64,000 nucleotides of DNA from Marinifilum fragile JCM 15579 (GTDB taxonomy: Bacteria > Bacteroidota > Bacteroidia > Bacteroidales > Marinifilaceae). Positions 46,423 through 55,227 of this stretch are shown here, in pieces. Made by a program: the position numbers and the translations under genes. The stretch spans positions 55,630 through 119,629 of the forward strand of contig NZ_BAZX01000014.1 of the NCBI RefSeq assembly GCF_001310955.1, read 5' to 3'. Position 1 is the stretch's first letter, and each line of letters begins with the position of its first letter. The notes below the pieces were generated by a model, which saw only the letters and a list, made by a program, of their open reading frames with translations, did not search any database and was not told the origin of the DNA.

Positions 46423-47070
46423 TTAAACAGGCCATGTTTCCTTTTTATAGGCACTATCCCAAAACATCCACTCCATTTTAGATGCTTTAACAAAAGCATT
46501 CCACATTCGCTTTCTCTTCTCTATGGAAGTATGCACAGCCAGATGATCACAAATTTTTATTGCTTTTTCAACCGCAATCGCAAACTCTTCACCTCCGTAG
46601 GTATCTATCCAATTTTGGTATGGATTGTCTTTTCGATCCTGATTTTTCAGAATATAATCTCCCACTTTTTTGTAAATCCAAAAACAAGGCAAGACAGCTG
46701 CTGCGGCTTCTTCAACCGAGGCGGTAGCCAATTGCTTATGAATAAAAGAGGTGTAAAGCAGACAAGAAGGTGATACGCTACCATTCTGTCTTTTATCTTT
46801 TAAATAAAACTGATGCAATGCTTGCTCAACCGCAACGGTATCACTGGCAAAGTTTAAAAAGTCTTTTCTTTGCTCCGAATCTTCCAGTTTAACAGCAATT
46901 CCAGCCAACACTTTACCAAACTCTGCCAAATAAAGTGAATCCTGAGTCAAATAAAATTTAAATTTTTCTTTGTCCAGTTCACCACTCATCAGTTCAATTA
47001 TAAAAGGATGCTCTAGTATTTGTGTATAAATTCCTTCAATTCTTCTCCAGGCTTCTTCTGACCATTTCAT
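46423..47070 (-). CDS. tenA: Aminopyrimidine aminohydrolase TenA
   Basis: 215 residues and a close fit to the TenA_C class: FKFYLTQDSLYLAEF, LPCFWIYKKVGDYIL with the catalytic Cys, NWIDTYGGEEF and a C-terminal WMFWDSAYKKETWP containing the catalytic Glu region. It releases HMP from formylaminopyrimidine or related salvage products and so feeds ThiD, encoded next. It overlaps thiE by 4 bases (ATGA-type coupling). Confidence 0.95.
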   Translation of the reverse strand: MKWSEEAWRRIEGIYTQILEHPFIIELMSGELDKEKFKFYLTQDSLYLAEFGKVLAGIAVKLEDSEQRKDFLNFASDTVAVEQALHQFYLKDKRQNGSVSPSCLLYTSFIHKQLATASVEEAAAAVLPCFWIYKKVGDYILKNQDRKDNPYQNWIDTYGGEEFAIAVEKAIKICDHLAVHTSIEKRKRMWNAFVKASKMEWMFWDSAYKKETWPV

Positions 47071-47732
47071 GAATCAATTGCTTTTAGTGATAAACTCTTG
47101 TTAACGATTTCCTTCAGTTCTTTTGCTGCATTGCGCGGATCTTCTGCACAAACAATCGCCGAAACAACAGCAATTCCATCGGCTCCAGCCTTAATAATAT
47201 CTGCTGTATTTGCCGAATTGATACCACCAATAGCCACAGCTGGATGCTTGGAAAAACTCATAATCTCCTCCACTCCACCTAGTTCCAATGGCTTGGCAAT
47301 ATCATTTTTGGTTTGAGTAGAAAATACTGGCGATAAACCAATGTAATCAACATCTAGCTGGTTTGCTTGCTTTGCCTGTTCAATATTCTCCACCGATAGT
47401 CCAATAATTTTTTTCGCCCCTAAAATCTTACGTGCTACATCAAAAGGTAAATCACTCTGACCAATGTGCAAACCATCTGCATCCACTGCCAAAGCAATAT
47501 CTAGTCTATCATTTATAATTAGAGGTACTTTATATGGCTCCAGAATCTTCTTAATTGCACAAGCCTGATTGTAAAATTCTCTGGTAGAAGAATTCTTATC
47601 GCGAATTTGAACCATAGAAACACCTCCTTTTATTGCCTTTTCAACAATATCTTCAAGGGCTTTCCCATTGGCCAGTTCTTTATCTGTTACCAGATATAAA
47701 CTTAAATCTTCCCTTATCATTCTACCGTACAA
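47067..47732 (-). CDS. thiE: Thiamine phosphate synthase
   Basis: 221 residues. Landmarks are VSMVQIRDKNSSTREFY, INDRLDIALAVDADGLHIGQSD, IGLSVENIEQA, YIGLSPVFSTQTK and AIGGINSANTADIIKAGADG, all diphosphate- and thiazole-binding segments of ThiE. It joins HMP-PP to HET-P. Overlaps the 3' end of thiM by 16 bases and the start of tenA by 4, so the genes are tightly coupled. Confidence 0.95.
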   Translation of the reverse strand: MYGRMIREDLSLYLVTDKELANGKALEDIVEKAIKGGVSMVQIRDKNSSTREFYNQACAIKKILEPYKVPLIINDRLDIALAVDADGLHIGQSDLPFDVARKILGAKKIIGLSVENIEQAKQANQLDVDYIGLSPVFSTQTKNDIAKPLELGGVEEIMSFSKHPAVAIGGINSANTADIIKAGADGIAVVSAIVCAEDPRNAAKELKEIVNKSLSLKAIDS

Positions 47733-48513
47733 AATGCTTGTTCAATTTCAACTTTGCTTAGATTATACAAACAGTCCAAGAAATTCATTTGCAAGCTTCC
47801 AGGTCCATTAGATTTCGCTGTTGCCAATTCTCCAGTTATTCCCATTACAGTCATTCCGTTAACAGCTGCTTCGAACATATCACTATTGGTTGCAACAAAA
47901 GCTCCTAATATGGCAGTTGCCGTACATCCCATTCCTGTTACCTTTTCCATCATCGAAGTTCCAAAGGCAACATTTTCAACTCGATTACCATCTGTGATAT
48001 AGTCTACTTCTCCACTAACTACCACAATACATTCGTGCAATTGAGCCAAATATTTGCAGAATCGATTGCTGAACTCGTAGATTCAACACTATCAACCCCC
48101 TTGGTTTTCATTTCCTGATTTACCAAAGCCATTATTTCAGATGCATTTCCTCTGATAATTTCTGGATTGCAATTGTTAATAATTCTCGTGGCTATTTCAT
48201 TGCGGTAAGGTGTAGCGCCCGCACCTACAGGATCAAATACAATTGGAATTTTACTTTCATTAGCTCTCAATCCAGCAATAATCATTGATTCAACCCATTC
48301 CTTTGATAAAGTTCCCATGTTTAGAACCAATGCCGAAGCAATGCCAACCATGTCCTTCACTTCTTCCTGAGCATGTGCCATCACAGGCGAAGCCCCAATG
48401 GCAAGAAGTGCATTTGCGGTATTATTCATCACCACATAATTGGTAATGTTGTGCACCAAAGGAGAACTTTTTCTGATTGCTTCCAGGTTTTCTACAATTA
48501 CTTTGTGATTCAT
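47717..48513 (-). pseudogene. thiM: Hydroxyethylthiazole kinase, frameshifted as read
   Basis: The N-terminal part ([46 protein letters not shown]) and the C-terminal part ([28 protein letters not shown]) are in different frames. One added base in the T-run at 48053-48055 restores [18 protein letters not shown] and the usual ~265 residues. ThiM phosphorylates hydroxyethylthiazole for ThiE. It is the second gene behind the TPP riboswitch. A single-base loss in a homopolymer is probably a read error. Confidence 0.93.
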
Positions 48514-48610
48514 TTGTTTAATAATTTTAGGTTAGATAGAAGCCTCAAGATTAAAATAATCATTGTATTGAGTCTTTAATAGTTATTTTAATCATGCTCG
48601 TTTCATCTTT

Positions 48611-49311
48611 CTATTTTTTAACAGCACAAATCGCAACATAATCACCACAATCATATCCTTCAATTGGTTCTTCGGCCACCTGATTCGAATACAGAGGATG
48701 CTTTGTTAGTGTTTGTGCAAATTGAAGATCCTTAAAGTTAGCATTTTTAATCATTTCTATTTTCTCCAAAGTCGTTCTCCACTTGGCAACTTTTACCAAT
48801 TCTATTGGATATGGATCCCTGGGATGAACTCCTCCTAATAATTCATGCTCCCAAGTACCTACTGATTTGGCCAAATTGTAAAGAACCCCATACGAACTTT
48901 CTTTGGTACATCAATCATTACAATTTTACCTCCTGGACGTAGCGCTTCATAAGCTTTATCAACAGCCTTTTGTAAATCAGTAATATAGCTTGGTGTACCA
49001 TTAAATAGAATCGTATCGAATTTCTCCTCTCCCAATTCCATTTCCTCGGCAGTAGTAATTTCAACATTTAAGCCTCGCTCTTTGGCAAGAGCAGCCATTC
49101 CTTCTGATGGTTCAATTCCATTTTTAATGCTTATGCCAAATTCTTTGTCCAAAATGGTTTCGAATAGTCCACTTCCACATCCTACCGAGAATACATCTCC
49201 TGCATTTTCTAAGAAATGTGCCACTAATTTTACTTCCGAATAAAGAACATTTTCGTTTTCTAAAAACCATGCATCATAATCCGATGCATATTGATTAAAT
49301 TTTGATCCCAT
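48611..49311 (-). pseudogene. Class I SAM-dependent methyltransferase, frameshifted as read
   Basis: The start is the ATG at 49311 (MGSKFNQYASDYDAWF); the longer frame upstream lies in the riboswitch expression platform. VFSVGCGSGLFETIL is SAM motif I, with IEPSEGM, DTILFNGTPSYI and LRPGGKIVMID following. A break near 48876-48877 is repaired by one added base, joining RMGFFTNLAKSVGTWEHEL. About 233 residues. As the first gene under TPP control it may act on a thiamine-related compound, but this is not shown by the sequence. Confidence 0.8.
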
Positions 49312-49353
49312 TTTATGCTTTTGTTTTAAGTATTGTGCACAACAGTAGGAAAC

Positions 49354-49384
49354 AAAAAAACCGCTCCACGAAAGTGAAACGGTT
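49354..49384 (-). terminator. Expression-platform terminator of the TPP riboswitch
   Basis: On the minus strand an 11-bp stem (two G-T pairs) with a four-base TTTC loop is followed by seven T, 35 bases after the aptamer and 43 before the methyltransferase ATG. TPP binding would promote this terminator. Confidence 0.85.
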
Positions 49385-49418
49385 ATATCTATATGGTAAT
49401 AATTTATATCAGACAAAT

Positions 49419-49499
49419 CGTTTCCCTACGCTACTATTATGCAGATCAGGTAAAAGGGTAAAATCTCAGCCTGAATAAATGATTCAAGCACCCCTAACG
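49419..49499 (-). promoter_or_regulatory. TPP riboswitch (thi box) aptamer
   Basis: Read on the minus strand it holds the thi-box signatures in order: GGGGTGC, CTGAGA, ACCC, ACCTGATC and GCGTAGGGAA, with a closing P1 of CGTT (49499-49496) and AACG (49422-49419). It sits at the 5' end of the operon and is followed by an intrinsic terminator, so control is by transcription attenuation. Confidence 0.97.
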
Positions 49500-49505
49500 T
49501 GTTGA

Positions 49506-49513
49506 CAAAGGTA
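49506..49513 (-). promoter_or_regulatory. -7 element of the thiamine operon
   Basis: Minus-strand TACCTTTG matches TAnnTTTG and places the predicted transcript start about 6-8 bases downstream, right at the 5' base of the riboswitch P1 helix. No clear -33 is seen; the upstream region overlaps the 3' end of the next gene. Confidence 0.55.
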
Positions 49514-49516
49514 AAA

Positions 49517-49888
49517 TTATTTCATGAAATCTCTTGTATTTGTATAATAACCCGGAATAAAATATTTGGCTGGATCCTGGGCTATTCGTTCGTGATATCG
49601 AACACTTTCATAAATTGCTTCTGTCAGATGTAAGGCAACTCCAATTATCTCCTGTCCAACAGTAAACGATTCTTTCTGGTAGTTTAAATTACCCAAATTT
49701 GACTTATCAAACTCCTTAAAACACTCTATTATAATCTCTTCCTTTTTTACATCAAAATTAAAAGGAGCTTTTTGTTCTTTATATTCTTGCCACTTGCTTA
49801 AATAATCCTCATCATTTAATACTTGTGTAAAACCTGAAAGAGAAACCAATACAAATGCCAATAAACAAACTGTCGTTTTCATATTCAT
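49517..49888 (-). CDS. Hypothetical secreted protein
   Basis: 123 residues with a signal peptide (MNMKTTVCLLAFVLVSLSGFTQ). The mature part is acidic, helical and carries no recognised motif. It lies upstream of the thiamine operon in the same direction but is separated from it by the operon's own promoter and riboswitch, so it is probably independent. Confidence 0.65.
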   Translation of the reverse strand: MNMKTTVCLLAFVLVSLSGFTQVLNDEDYLSKWQEYKEQKAPFNFDVKKEEIIIECFKEFDKSNLGNLNYQKESFTVGQEIIGVALHLTEAIYESVRYHERIAQDPAKYFIPGYYTNTRDFMK

Positions 49889-50039
49889 ATCAATTATTAT
49901 GACTTAAATATACATTTATCATATCATCTAAACAAATTTGATATTCAACAATAGAATTAATTAAAAGTCAAACATATTATGCTATTATATTTTTTAAAAC
50001 TATCACATAACAATAAGTAGGATGTAATTTTGTATTTTG

Positions 50040-50047
50040 TAAATTTG
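50040..50047 (+). promoter_or_regulatory. Possible -7 element for the DUF6483-like gene
   Basis: TAAATTTG matches the consensus 56 bases before the start; a second match TAATTTTG is at 50025-50032. No convincing -33. Confidence 0.35.
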
Positions 50048-50102
50048 GAGAAAAGAACTTTGCCCCAATTTAGGTTCATCGGTTAAAATTTAAATAAGAA
50101 AA

Positions 50103-50513
50103 ATGTATCAAAGAGACTATGTTTTAAGAATGATTGAGATGATTGGTGAATTGATCGCTCTAATTTTAGGTTTATTGAAAAAAAAGAACACAAAAAAAGC
50201 ATCTCAGATTCTTGAGAATGCATATCGTGATTTTCTTAAAGAAGATGCTTCTTTCTTTAGGAGTTTGCCAAAAGATAAACTTACCAACAGTTTATTGCAA
50301 GAACACAACTATACCGATGAACATTTGCAGGTGTTAGCAGAATTATTTTATGCTGAAGCTGAAATACAGAATGCTAAAGAACAAAAAACACTTGCAAACG
50401 AATATTATGAGAAATCTTTAATTATATTTCGTTTTGTAGCCGAAAATTCTACCAACTTCTCACTTGGTTTGCAGCAAAAAATAAACTTACTACAGAAAAA
50501 GTTGGATATCTAA
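50103..50513 (+). CDS. DUF6483-like TPR-type helical protein
   Basis: 136 residues beginning MYQRDYVLRMIEMIGELIALILGL, the opening I associate with DUF6483 proteins, followed by a helical repeat region (LQVLAELFYAEAEIQNAKEQ, LANEYYEKSLIIFRFV) like a TPR pair. No signal peptide. The function is unknown. Its stop lies 6 bases from the stop of the convergent gene. Confidence 0.7.
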   Translation: MYQRDYVLRMIEMIGELIALILGLLKKKNTKKASQILENAYRDFLKEDASFFRSLPKDKLTNSLLQEHNYTDEHLQVLAELFYAEAEIQNAKEQKTLANEYYEKSLIIFRFVAENSTNFSLGLQQKINLLQKKLDI

Positions 50514-50519
50514 AAACGA

Positions 50520-51194
50520 TCAGGATTTATAAAAAGTTTCCTCCAAAGGTTTCAAATGGATTGATTTTTCATCTTTTTGGAATTCCATAATTTGATACTT
50601 ATTGTGAAATTCACTCCTTAAAGTCTCATCAATTAATTGATACTCTAAATATGTTTTTGATTTATAATAATGAATAATTGGCACCAATTCTTTAATTGAG
50701 TCATTTCTTACATGGATAATTCCATAATATTGGGATATCGAATCTTCCTGTACACTAAAATCAATTAGACTAAAGACACGATTGGTAAGATTAATTTTTT
50801 TATAACCAGATAACTGCCTAGTCTCAAAATGTTTATCGATATCACCAGCATTCCTGCCAAATTTATAAAATGCTCTAACCCTATGTTTTTCTGGTTGCAA
50901 TTTTGAAATTTCAAGAGAAATCAGGTTTCCAATTTTTTGTCTTGATTGTCCCCCTTTTAAAGTATAGGAACCATCATACCAGTTATTATCCACGCTATAA
51001 AAATATCTTACTGTCTGTTTCCAATTAACCTGTCCACCAAAAGAAACGGTATGTATTTTTGTATCATAGATCACCGCATCCTGCTTACATGTTTCATCCC
51101 CAAAAAAGATTGGAAATTTAAAACCATTCCATGCATAAAAAGCAATAAGAGAAAGAAATACAATTCCAAAAGCCCATGGATTAATTTTATTCAT
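50520..51194 (-). CDS. Hypothetical membrane-anchored protein
   Basis: 224 residues with one N-terminal TM helix (~residues 8-25) and a soluble beta-rich domain (VIYDTKIHTVSFGGQVNWKQ, VRYFYSVDNNWYDGSYTLKGG). The latter has some likeness to DUF3592-type proteins, in which a membrane-anchored beta-domain follows a helix. No catalytic residues recognised. Confidence 0.6.
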   Translation of the reverse strand: MNKINPWAFGIVFLSLIAFYAWNGFKFPIFFGDETCKQDAVIYDTKIHTVSFGGQVNWKQTVRYFYSVDNNWYDGSYTLKGGQSRQKIGNLISLEISKLQPEKHRVRAFYKFGRNAGDIDKHFETRQLSGYKKINLTNRVFSLIDFSVQEDSISQYYGIIHVRNDSIKELVPIIHYYKSKTYLEYQLIDETLRSEFHNKYQIMEFQKDEKSIHLKPLEETFYKS

Positions 51195-51321
51195 ACGACT
51201 AAAGATTTAACTACACTTAAACTATAATTCAAATTACATATTAAACATTGTTAAATATAATATTTTTTCTTGATTATTATATAAACATGATAAATTTCAT
51301 GTTCTAAAAGACCTAATTTAA

Positions 51322-51353
51322 TTGGTGTTTGATCTTGGAAACCGCTACATTTG
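51322..51353 (+). promoter_or_regulatory. Predicted promoter of the C_GCAxxG/Nudix pair
   Basis: TTG at 51322-51324 and TACATTTG at 51346-51353 are separated by 21 bases; the predicted start is ~20 bases before the ATG. Confidence 0.5.
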
Positions 51354-51378
51354 TTGATAACCAACTTGAACCTTTGTA

Positions 51379-51762
51379 ATGAGTTTTTTCCATAAGAGAA
51401 CAAAAGCAGATGCCGCTTTAAAATATTTTCATAAACCTCCGGGATATTACAATTGTGCACAAGCAATATTTAAAGCATTTCAGGAGGAATACCAAATCAC
51501 AAACAATCAAATCGTTGAGCTTGCCAAATATGGTAATGGTAAAGCACCCAATGGATACTGTGGAGCCTACTATGCTGCTTTGGAACTGATTAAAGATAAT
51601 CCTGATTTAAAAGAGGAGTTCACCAGAAGATTTCAAGAAAAATCAGATTATTTGACTTGCTTCGATATCAGGTTTAATTACTCAATGTCATGCAAAAACC
51701 TGGTAAAACTGGCTGCCAATTTGCTGGACGAAATTCATTCTGAACAAAAGGATTCAGAATGA
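51379..51762 (+). CDS. C_GCAxxG_C_C family protein
   Basis: 127 residues. Cysteines occur in the family pattern: YNCAQAI, GYCGAYYAA, DYLTCFDI and MSCKNLVKLAA. Members are small soluble proteins thought to be redox-active or metal-binding, found in many anaerobes. It overlaps the Nudix gene downstream by 4 bases (ATGA), so the two are co-translated. Confidence 0.85.
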   Translation: MSFFHKRTKADAALKYFHKPPGYYNCAQAIFKAFQEEYQITNNQIVELAKYGNGKAPNGYCGAYYAALELIKDNPDLKEEFTRRFQEKSDYLTCFDIRFNYSMSCKNLVKLAANLLDEIHSEQKDSE

Positions 51763-52160
51763 AACCCATTCAGGTAACTGCAGCAATTATCCAAAAAGGT
51801 GATTTTATTTTGGTAGCACAAAGAAATCACCACGATGATTTAGGATTGAAATGGGAATTTCCTGGTGGAAAAATCGAAGCAAACGAAACTGCTGAAGCAT
51901 GCATGGTGCGTGAACTTCATGAAGAATTTGGCATTCAATCAAGAGTAACAGGCTTTCTGGGCGAGAACACTCACAATTATGGCAGTAAAATCGTTTGCCT
52001 AAAAGCATTTTTTGTTGAACATGTATCTGGCGAATTTCAAAAAATAGTACACCAAAATATCAAGTGGGTACATTTCAATGAATTAGAAAACCTAGATTGG
52101 GCTCCGGCCGATATCAAGTTGGTAGATTTACTTCTTCAGCATTTTCAATCAAGCAATTGA
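51759..52160 (+). CDS. MutT-like Nudix hydrolase
   Basis: 133 residues. The Nudix box runs GGKIEANETAEACMVRELHEEFG, with the metal-binding Glu residues in RELHEE; the preceding EFPGGK and following KWVHFNELENLDWAPAD match the MutT/(8-oxo)dGTP diphosphatase branch. It probably clears oxidised nucleotides. It overlaps the preceding redox-type gene and its 3' end overlaps the convergent folK by 16 bases. Confidence 0.9.
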   Translation: MKPIQVTAAIIQKGDFILVAQRNHHDDLGLKWEFPGGKIEANETAEACMVRELHEEFGIQSRVTGFLGENTHNYGSKIVCLKAFFVEHVSGEFQKIVHQNIKWVHFNELENLDWAPADIKLVDLLLQHFQSSN

Positions 52161-52516
52161 TTTACCGAATCACGCAAAAAATCTCTAGTATGGTAATCTT
52201 CATCTATGATTTCTCCATTCCACACTACAATATCAAGATCAATCACTCTTGGACCAAATTTGGGTAAACTTCTGTCGCGCCCCATCCTATCCTCAAGTCG
52301 TTTTAAGTAATTTCGAAACTCATCGATATCATGTTGTGTTTCAATTTTAACTGCTCCATTAATAAAATCATCCTGATCGGTAATGCCAATTGGAGCAGTT
52401 CTAATCCAAGACGAGTGCTTTCCCACCCTATGATCTTTTGCGAGCAAACATAACATCCTTTTGATATTTTCATTAGGATTTATATTTGATCCTATTCCAA
52501 TAATACACGAGTTCAT
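52145..52516 (-). CDS. folK: 2-amino-4-hydroxy-6-hydroxymethyldihydropteridine diphosphokinase
   Basis: About 123 residues from the ATG at 52516, which gives the typical start NSCIIGIGSNINP; a longer frame upstream runs into folB and is not used. Further landmarks are SSWIRTAPIGITDQDDFINGAV, LEDRMGRDRS and FGPRVIDLDIVVW with the metal-binding Asp pair. It transfers pyrophosphate in folate synthesis. It is shorter than the usual ~160 residues but has all core motifs. Overlap with or close contact to folB indicates an operon with the FolM-like gene. Confidence 0.92.
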   Translation of the reverse strand: MNSCIIGIGSNINPNENIKRMLCLLAKDHRVGKHSSWIRTAPIGITDQDDFINGAVKIETQHDIDEFRNYLKRLEDRMGRDRSLPKFGPRVIDLDIVVWNGEIIDEDYHTRDFLRDSVNQLLD

Positions 52517-52520
52517 ATTT

Positions 52521-52883
52521 TTATAAATTAGATATTCGGTTCGCTTCAAGTTCTATAGATACAGATTCAGCAAATCGCAACGCATGTGGCTTATCCACTT
52601 CAACTTTTGCCCACTCCACATTGGGATTTTTCATGATCAAATCTAGAACCTGCTGAGTCAAGTTTTCAAGCATTTTAAATTTGCCTTCCTGTACCAAAGC
52701 AATTACCTTTTTCGTAATCACCTTGTAATTGTACGAGTTGTCAACATCATCATTCTTAATGGCCTTACTAACATCGGCTTTAATGCTCATGTTAATTACC
52801 ACATCCTGTTTGTTTCTTAGTTCTTCAGGATTAAATCCAATGTATGTTCTAATCAGTAAATTTTTAACGCGAATAATTGCCAT
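52521..52883 (-). CDS. folB: Dihydroneopterin aldolase
   Basis: 120 residues: RVKNLLIRTYIGFNPEELRNKQDVVINM, the YNYKVITKKV segment, and LENLTQQVLDLIM with the catalytic region VDKPHALRFAESVSIEL. It converts dihydroneopterin to HMDP and glycolaldehyde, feeding FolK encoded 4 bases downstream. The gene upstream, 9 bases away, is a FolM-like reductase. Confidence 0.93.
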   Translation of the reverse strand: MAIIRVKNLLIRTYIGFNPEELRNKQDVVINMSIKADVSKAIKNDDVDNSYNYKVITKKVIALVQEGKFKMLENLTQQVLDLIMKNPNVEWAKVEVDKPHALRFAESVSIELEANRISNL

Positions 52884-52892
52884 AATCTAATT

Positions 52893-53615
52893 TTATAAGA
52901 GTTGTTCTCCTCCATCGCAGTACAATATCTGCCCGGTTAAGTTTTCGTTTTCCAAAATGTAATCTATCGATTGAAGAATTGGCCGTAGTCCACCAGGTAC
53001 TTTCATCGGAGTTTTATTGGCCAAATTCTTTAAATATTCCTCTCCTTTTCCCTTAGGAGGTAATGTCGCACCTGGAGCAATTCCATTTACTCGTATGTTT
53101 GGACCACATTCCAATGCCATCATTTTTGTAAGATGTGCTAATCCTACTTTAGAAATGCTATAAGCTGCATGAGAGTTTGAATATCCTGAAATTCTCGTAT
53201 CCAAAAAATTAATAACTAATCCCTTATTGTTATTTAAAACAAAATCTCGTGACAGAATGAATGGAGCTTTTAAATTCACATCCATCTGTAGGTTCAAAAG
53301 TTTTACATCTGTTTCGCGAATTACTCCAGGATCAAAAACCGAAGCATTATTTACCAGTACATCCAATCGCTTGAAGTACTTCATCACCCTATCAATCAAT
53401 TGTTCTAATTCTAACTCATCGCTTAAGTCACATTGAAATATTTTGAATTTTTGTAATGGATAAATATTGATCAATTTTGCCTGTAATTCGAGGGCTTCTT
53501 TTTTAGATAAGTTATAGTGCAATGCAATATTATATCCTTTAGCTGCCAAATGTTCGGCCACTTCTTTTCCAATTCTTTTTATTGCTCCGGTTATTAGGAC
53601 ATTTTTCTTTGTCAT
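52893..53615 (-). CDS. SDR-family pteridine/dihydromonapterin reductase-like (FolM-like)
   Basis: 240 residues. ITGAIKRIGKEVAEHLA is the SDR cofactor motif, NNASVFDPG the NNAG equivalent, and YSISKVGLAHLTKM the catalytic YxxxK; IRVNGIAPGATLPP follows. The GAIKRIG form and the neighbours folB and folK favour a pteridine reductase role, such as FolM, rather than a general SDR. This could support folate reduction where no classical dihydrofolate reductase is used; that is an inference. Confidence 0.75.
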   Translation of the reverse strand: MTKKNVLITGAIKRIGKEVAEHLAAKGYNIALHYNLSKKEALELQAKLINIYPLQKFKIFQCDLSDELELEQLIDRVMKYFKRLDVLVNNASVFDPGVIRETDVKLLNLQMDVNLKAPFILSRDFVLNNNKGLVINFLDTRISGYSNSHAAYSISKVGLAHLTKMMALECGPNIRVNGIAPGATLPPKGKGEEYLKNLANKTPMKVPGGLRPILQSIDYILENENLTGQILYCDGGEQLL

Positions 53616-53723
53616 TTCAGATGATTTTATCGCTTTCCATTAAAATTAAAAAATATTCAATCGCCAAAAAAATTTATGATAAGATAATTTAAAGATTCAC
53701 AGAAAATATCATTTTATAATTCC

Positions 53724-53731
53724 TATTTTTG
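53724..53731 (+). promoter_or_regulatory. Possible -7 element for the B3/4-domain gene
   Basis: TATTTTTG lies about 41 bases before the start. No convincing -33. Confidence 0.35.
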
Positions 53732-53771
53732 ATCGTTGGATTTAACCATTCTGAAATTTAATAGGTAAAAG

Positions 53772-54431
53772 ATGATAAATATTAGAATTGAGGAGGAACT
53801 TAAAAGTATATGGCCTGATCTTAAACTAGGAGTTATTCAATGTGATGTTGAAACACTTGAGAATTGTCCAGAACTTTGGAAAGAAATCAATGAGTTCATT
53901 GAGAGAAAGGAAAAGGAATTGGATTCTGAAAAAATAAGACAACTACCTAGTGTAAAAAGCACAAAATTAGGCTATCGAAAAATTGGGAAAGATCCAAGCA
54001 GATATAGACCGTCTGCCGAGTCTTTACTAAGAAGAGTTGCAAGTGGCAAAGGATTATACAAAATTAACAATGTTGTAGATCTTCTAAATCTAGTTTCGAT
54101 TAGCAGTGGGTTTTCTATTGGTGGTTACAATGCAGAGAAAATAAATGGTGAGGTTCAGTTAGGAATTGGCAAGAAAAATGAACCCTATAAAGGAATAGGA
54201 CGTGGAGAATTAAATATTGAATTCTTACCCATTTTCAGAGATGAATTAGGAGCCTTTGGAAGTCCTACCAGCGATTCTAATCGTACAGCCATCACCAAGA
54301 ACTGTACACAATTTTTAATGATCATTTTAAGCTTTCAGGGAGATATTGATTTGCAAAAAGCAATGAACTTTGCTGTTTCATTACTACAAAAACATGCAAA
54401 AGCAAACAATATTGAAACTCAAATCATCTAA
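53772..54431 (+). CDS. B3/4 (tRNA-binding-like) domain protein
   Basis: 219 residues with features of the B3/4 domain of phenylalanyl-tRNA synthetase beta: RYRPSAESLLRRVASGKGLYKINNVVDL-like residues (split as YRPSAESLLRRV and INNVVDLLNLVS), then GGYNAEKING and FGSPTSDSNRT. Stand-alone B3/4 proteins occur in many bacteria and are thought to edit or bind amino acids or tRNA. It ends at a strong terminator. Confidence 0.85.
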   Translation: MINIRIEEELKSIWPDLKLGVIQCDVETLENCPELWKEINEFIERKEKELDSEKIRQLPSVKSTKLGYRKIGKDPSRYRPSAESLLRRVASGKGLYKINNVVDLLNLVSISSGFSIGGYNAEKINGEVQLGIGKKNEPYKGIGRGELNIEFLPIFRDELGAFGSPTSDSNRTAITKNCTQFLMIILSFQGDIDLQKAMNFAVSLLQKHAKANNIETQII

Positions 54432-54437
54432 ATTAAA

Positions 54438-54462
54438 AAGTCCGCACATCAAATGCGGACTT
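54438..54462. terminator. Terminator after the B3/4-domain gene
   Basis: A perfect 9-bp stem AAGTCCGCA/TGCGGACTT with a 7-nt loop, with A-rich flank on one side and TT on the other; it may serve both converging genes. Confidence 0.65.
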
Positions 54463-54507
54463 CCATTTCAAGTCTGTGTAGTAATTTCACCTCTTACTAA
54501 GGTTAGT

Positions 54508-55227
54508 TTATTGTAATACAAATTTAATTACCGATGTATAAGATACGTTTACAGGTTTACCTCGCTGTTTTCCAGGTGAAAATTTTGGCAAATTCTTTAT
54601 TACCCGAATTGCCTCTTGATCTAAAGAAGGATCCACACCTCGCAATACTTCCACATCATAAATGCCTCCATCTTTACCTACTATAAATTTTACAAATACT
54701 CTACCGGTAATTCCATTTTCCTGAGCCAATACAGGATACCTTAGGCTCTTATAAATGTGTCGATAAAGTTCTGCATCTCCCTCCTTTTGGGTTTTACAGA
54801 TATCTGGGCGGAAGATTGGCATTTCTTCAACAATCACAAAAATCTGAGCTTCATCCTCTTCCTCTTCTTCCGCAACAACTTCTCTAATAGGCTGAATATC
54901 CACTTCTGTTTCCTGATTGATTTCTTCCTCGACAATTTCTAATTCTTCTTCCAGTTCAACATCATCATCAACAATGGTAATAACATCCGCAATTTTGATT
55001 TTAGGAGGTAGTTTGGGTGGAGCCTTTATTTCTTCCTGTCTGGTAATCGGAACCATTTCCTCATCAACTGTAAATTCGACTTCCGAAGTAAATTGGGTAG
55101 CTTGTTTTACATTGGATCTCCATTCAAATGAAACAAAGGTTACAGCCAGAGCCACGACCATCCCAATTTCAAAGAATAAGGATTTCCGTTTTTCCAAATC
55201 AACATTTGGATTCTTTTTAGGAATCAT
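54508..55227 (-). CDS. TonB-like energy transducer, acidic linker (copy C)
   Basis: 239 residues. A cytosolic NPNVDLEKRKS start and one TM helix (~residues 17-35) are followed by a strongly acidic linker (EELEIVEEEINQETEVDIQ and EEEEEDE) instead of the usual Pro/Lys spacer, then a TonB_C domain beginning YPVLAQENGITGRVFVKFIV and ending KFSPGKQRGKPVNVSYT. It would link inner-membrane ExbBD to outer-membrane TonB-dependent transporters. It is the last and most separated of three tandem copies. Confidence 0.85.
   Translation of the reverse strand: MIPKKNPNVDLEKRKSLFFEIGMVVALAVTFVSFEWRSNVKQATQFTSEVEFTVDEEMVPITRQEEIKAPPKLPPKIKIADVITIVDDDVELEEELEIVEEEINQETEVDIQPIREVVAEEEEEDEAQIFVIVEEMPIFRPDICKTQKEGDAELYRHIYKSLRYPVLAQENGITGRVFVKFIVGKDGGIYDVEVLRGVDPSLDQEAIRVIKNLPKFSPGKQRGKPVNVSYTSVIKFVLQ

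Noticed and set aside
49312..49416. N-terminal extension of the methyltransferase frame
   Set aside because: This part overlaps the terminator of the TPP riboswitch; the ATG at 49311 is the natural start.
52517..52549. Longer folK start
   Set aside because: The upstream 11 codons overlap folB, and the conserved HPPK N-terminus begins at the ATG at 52516.
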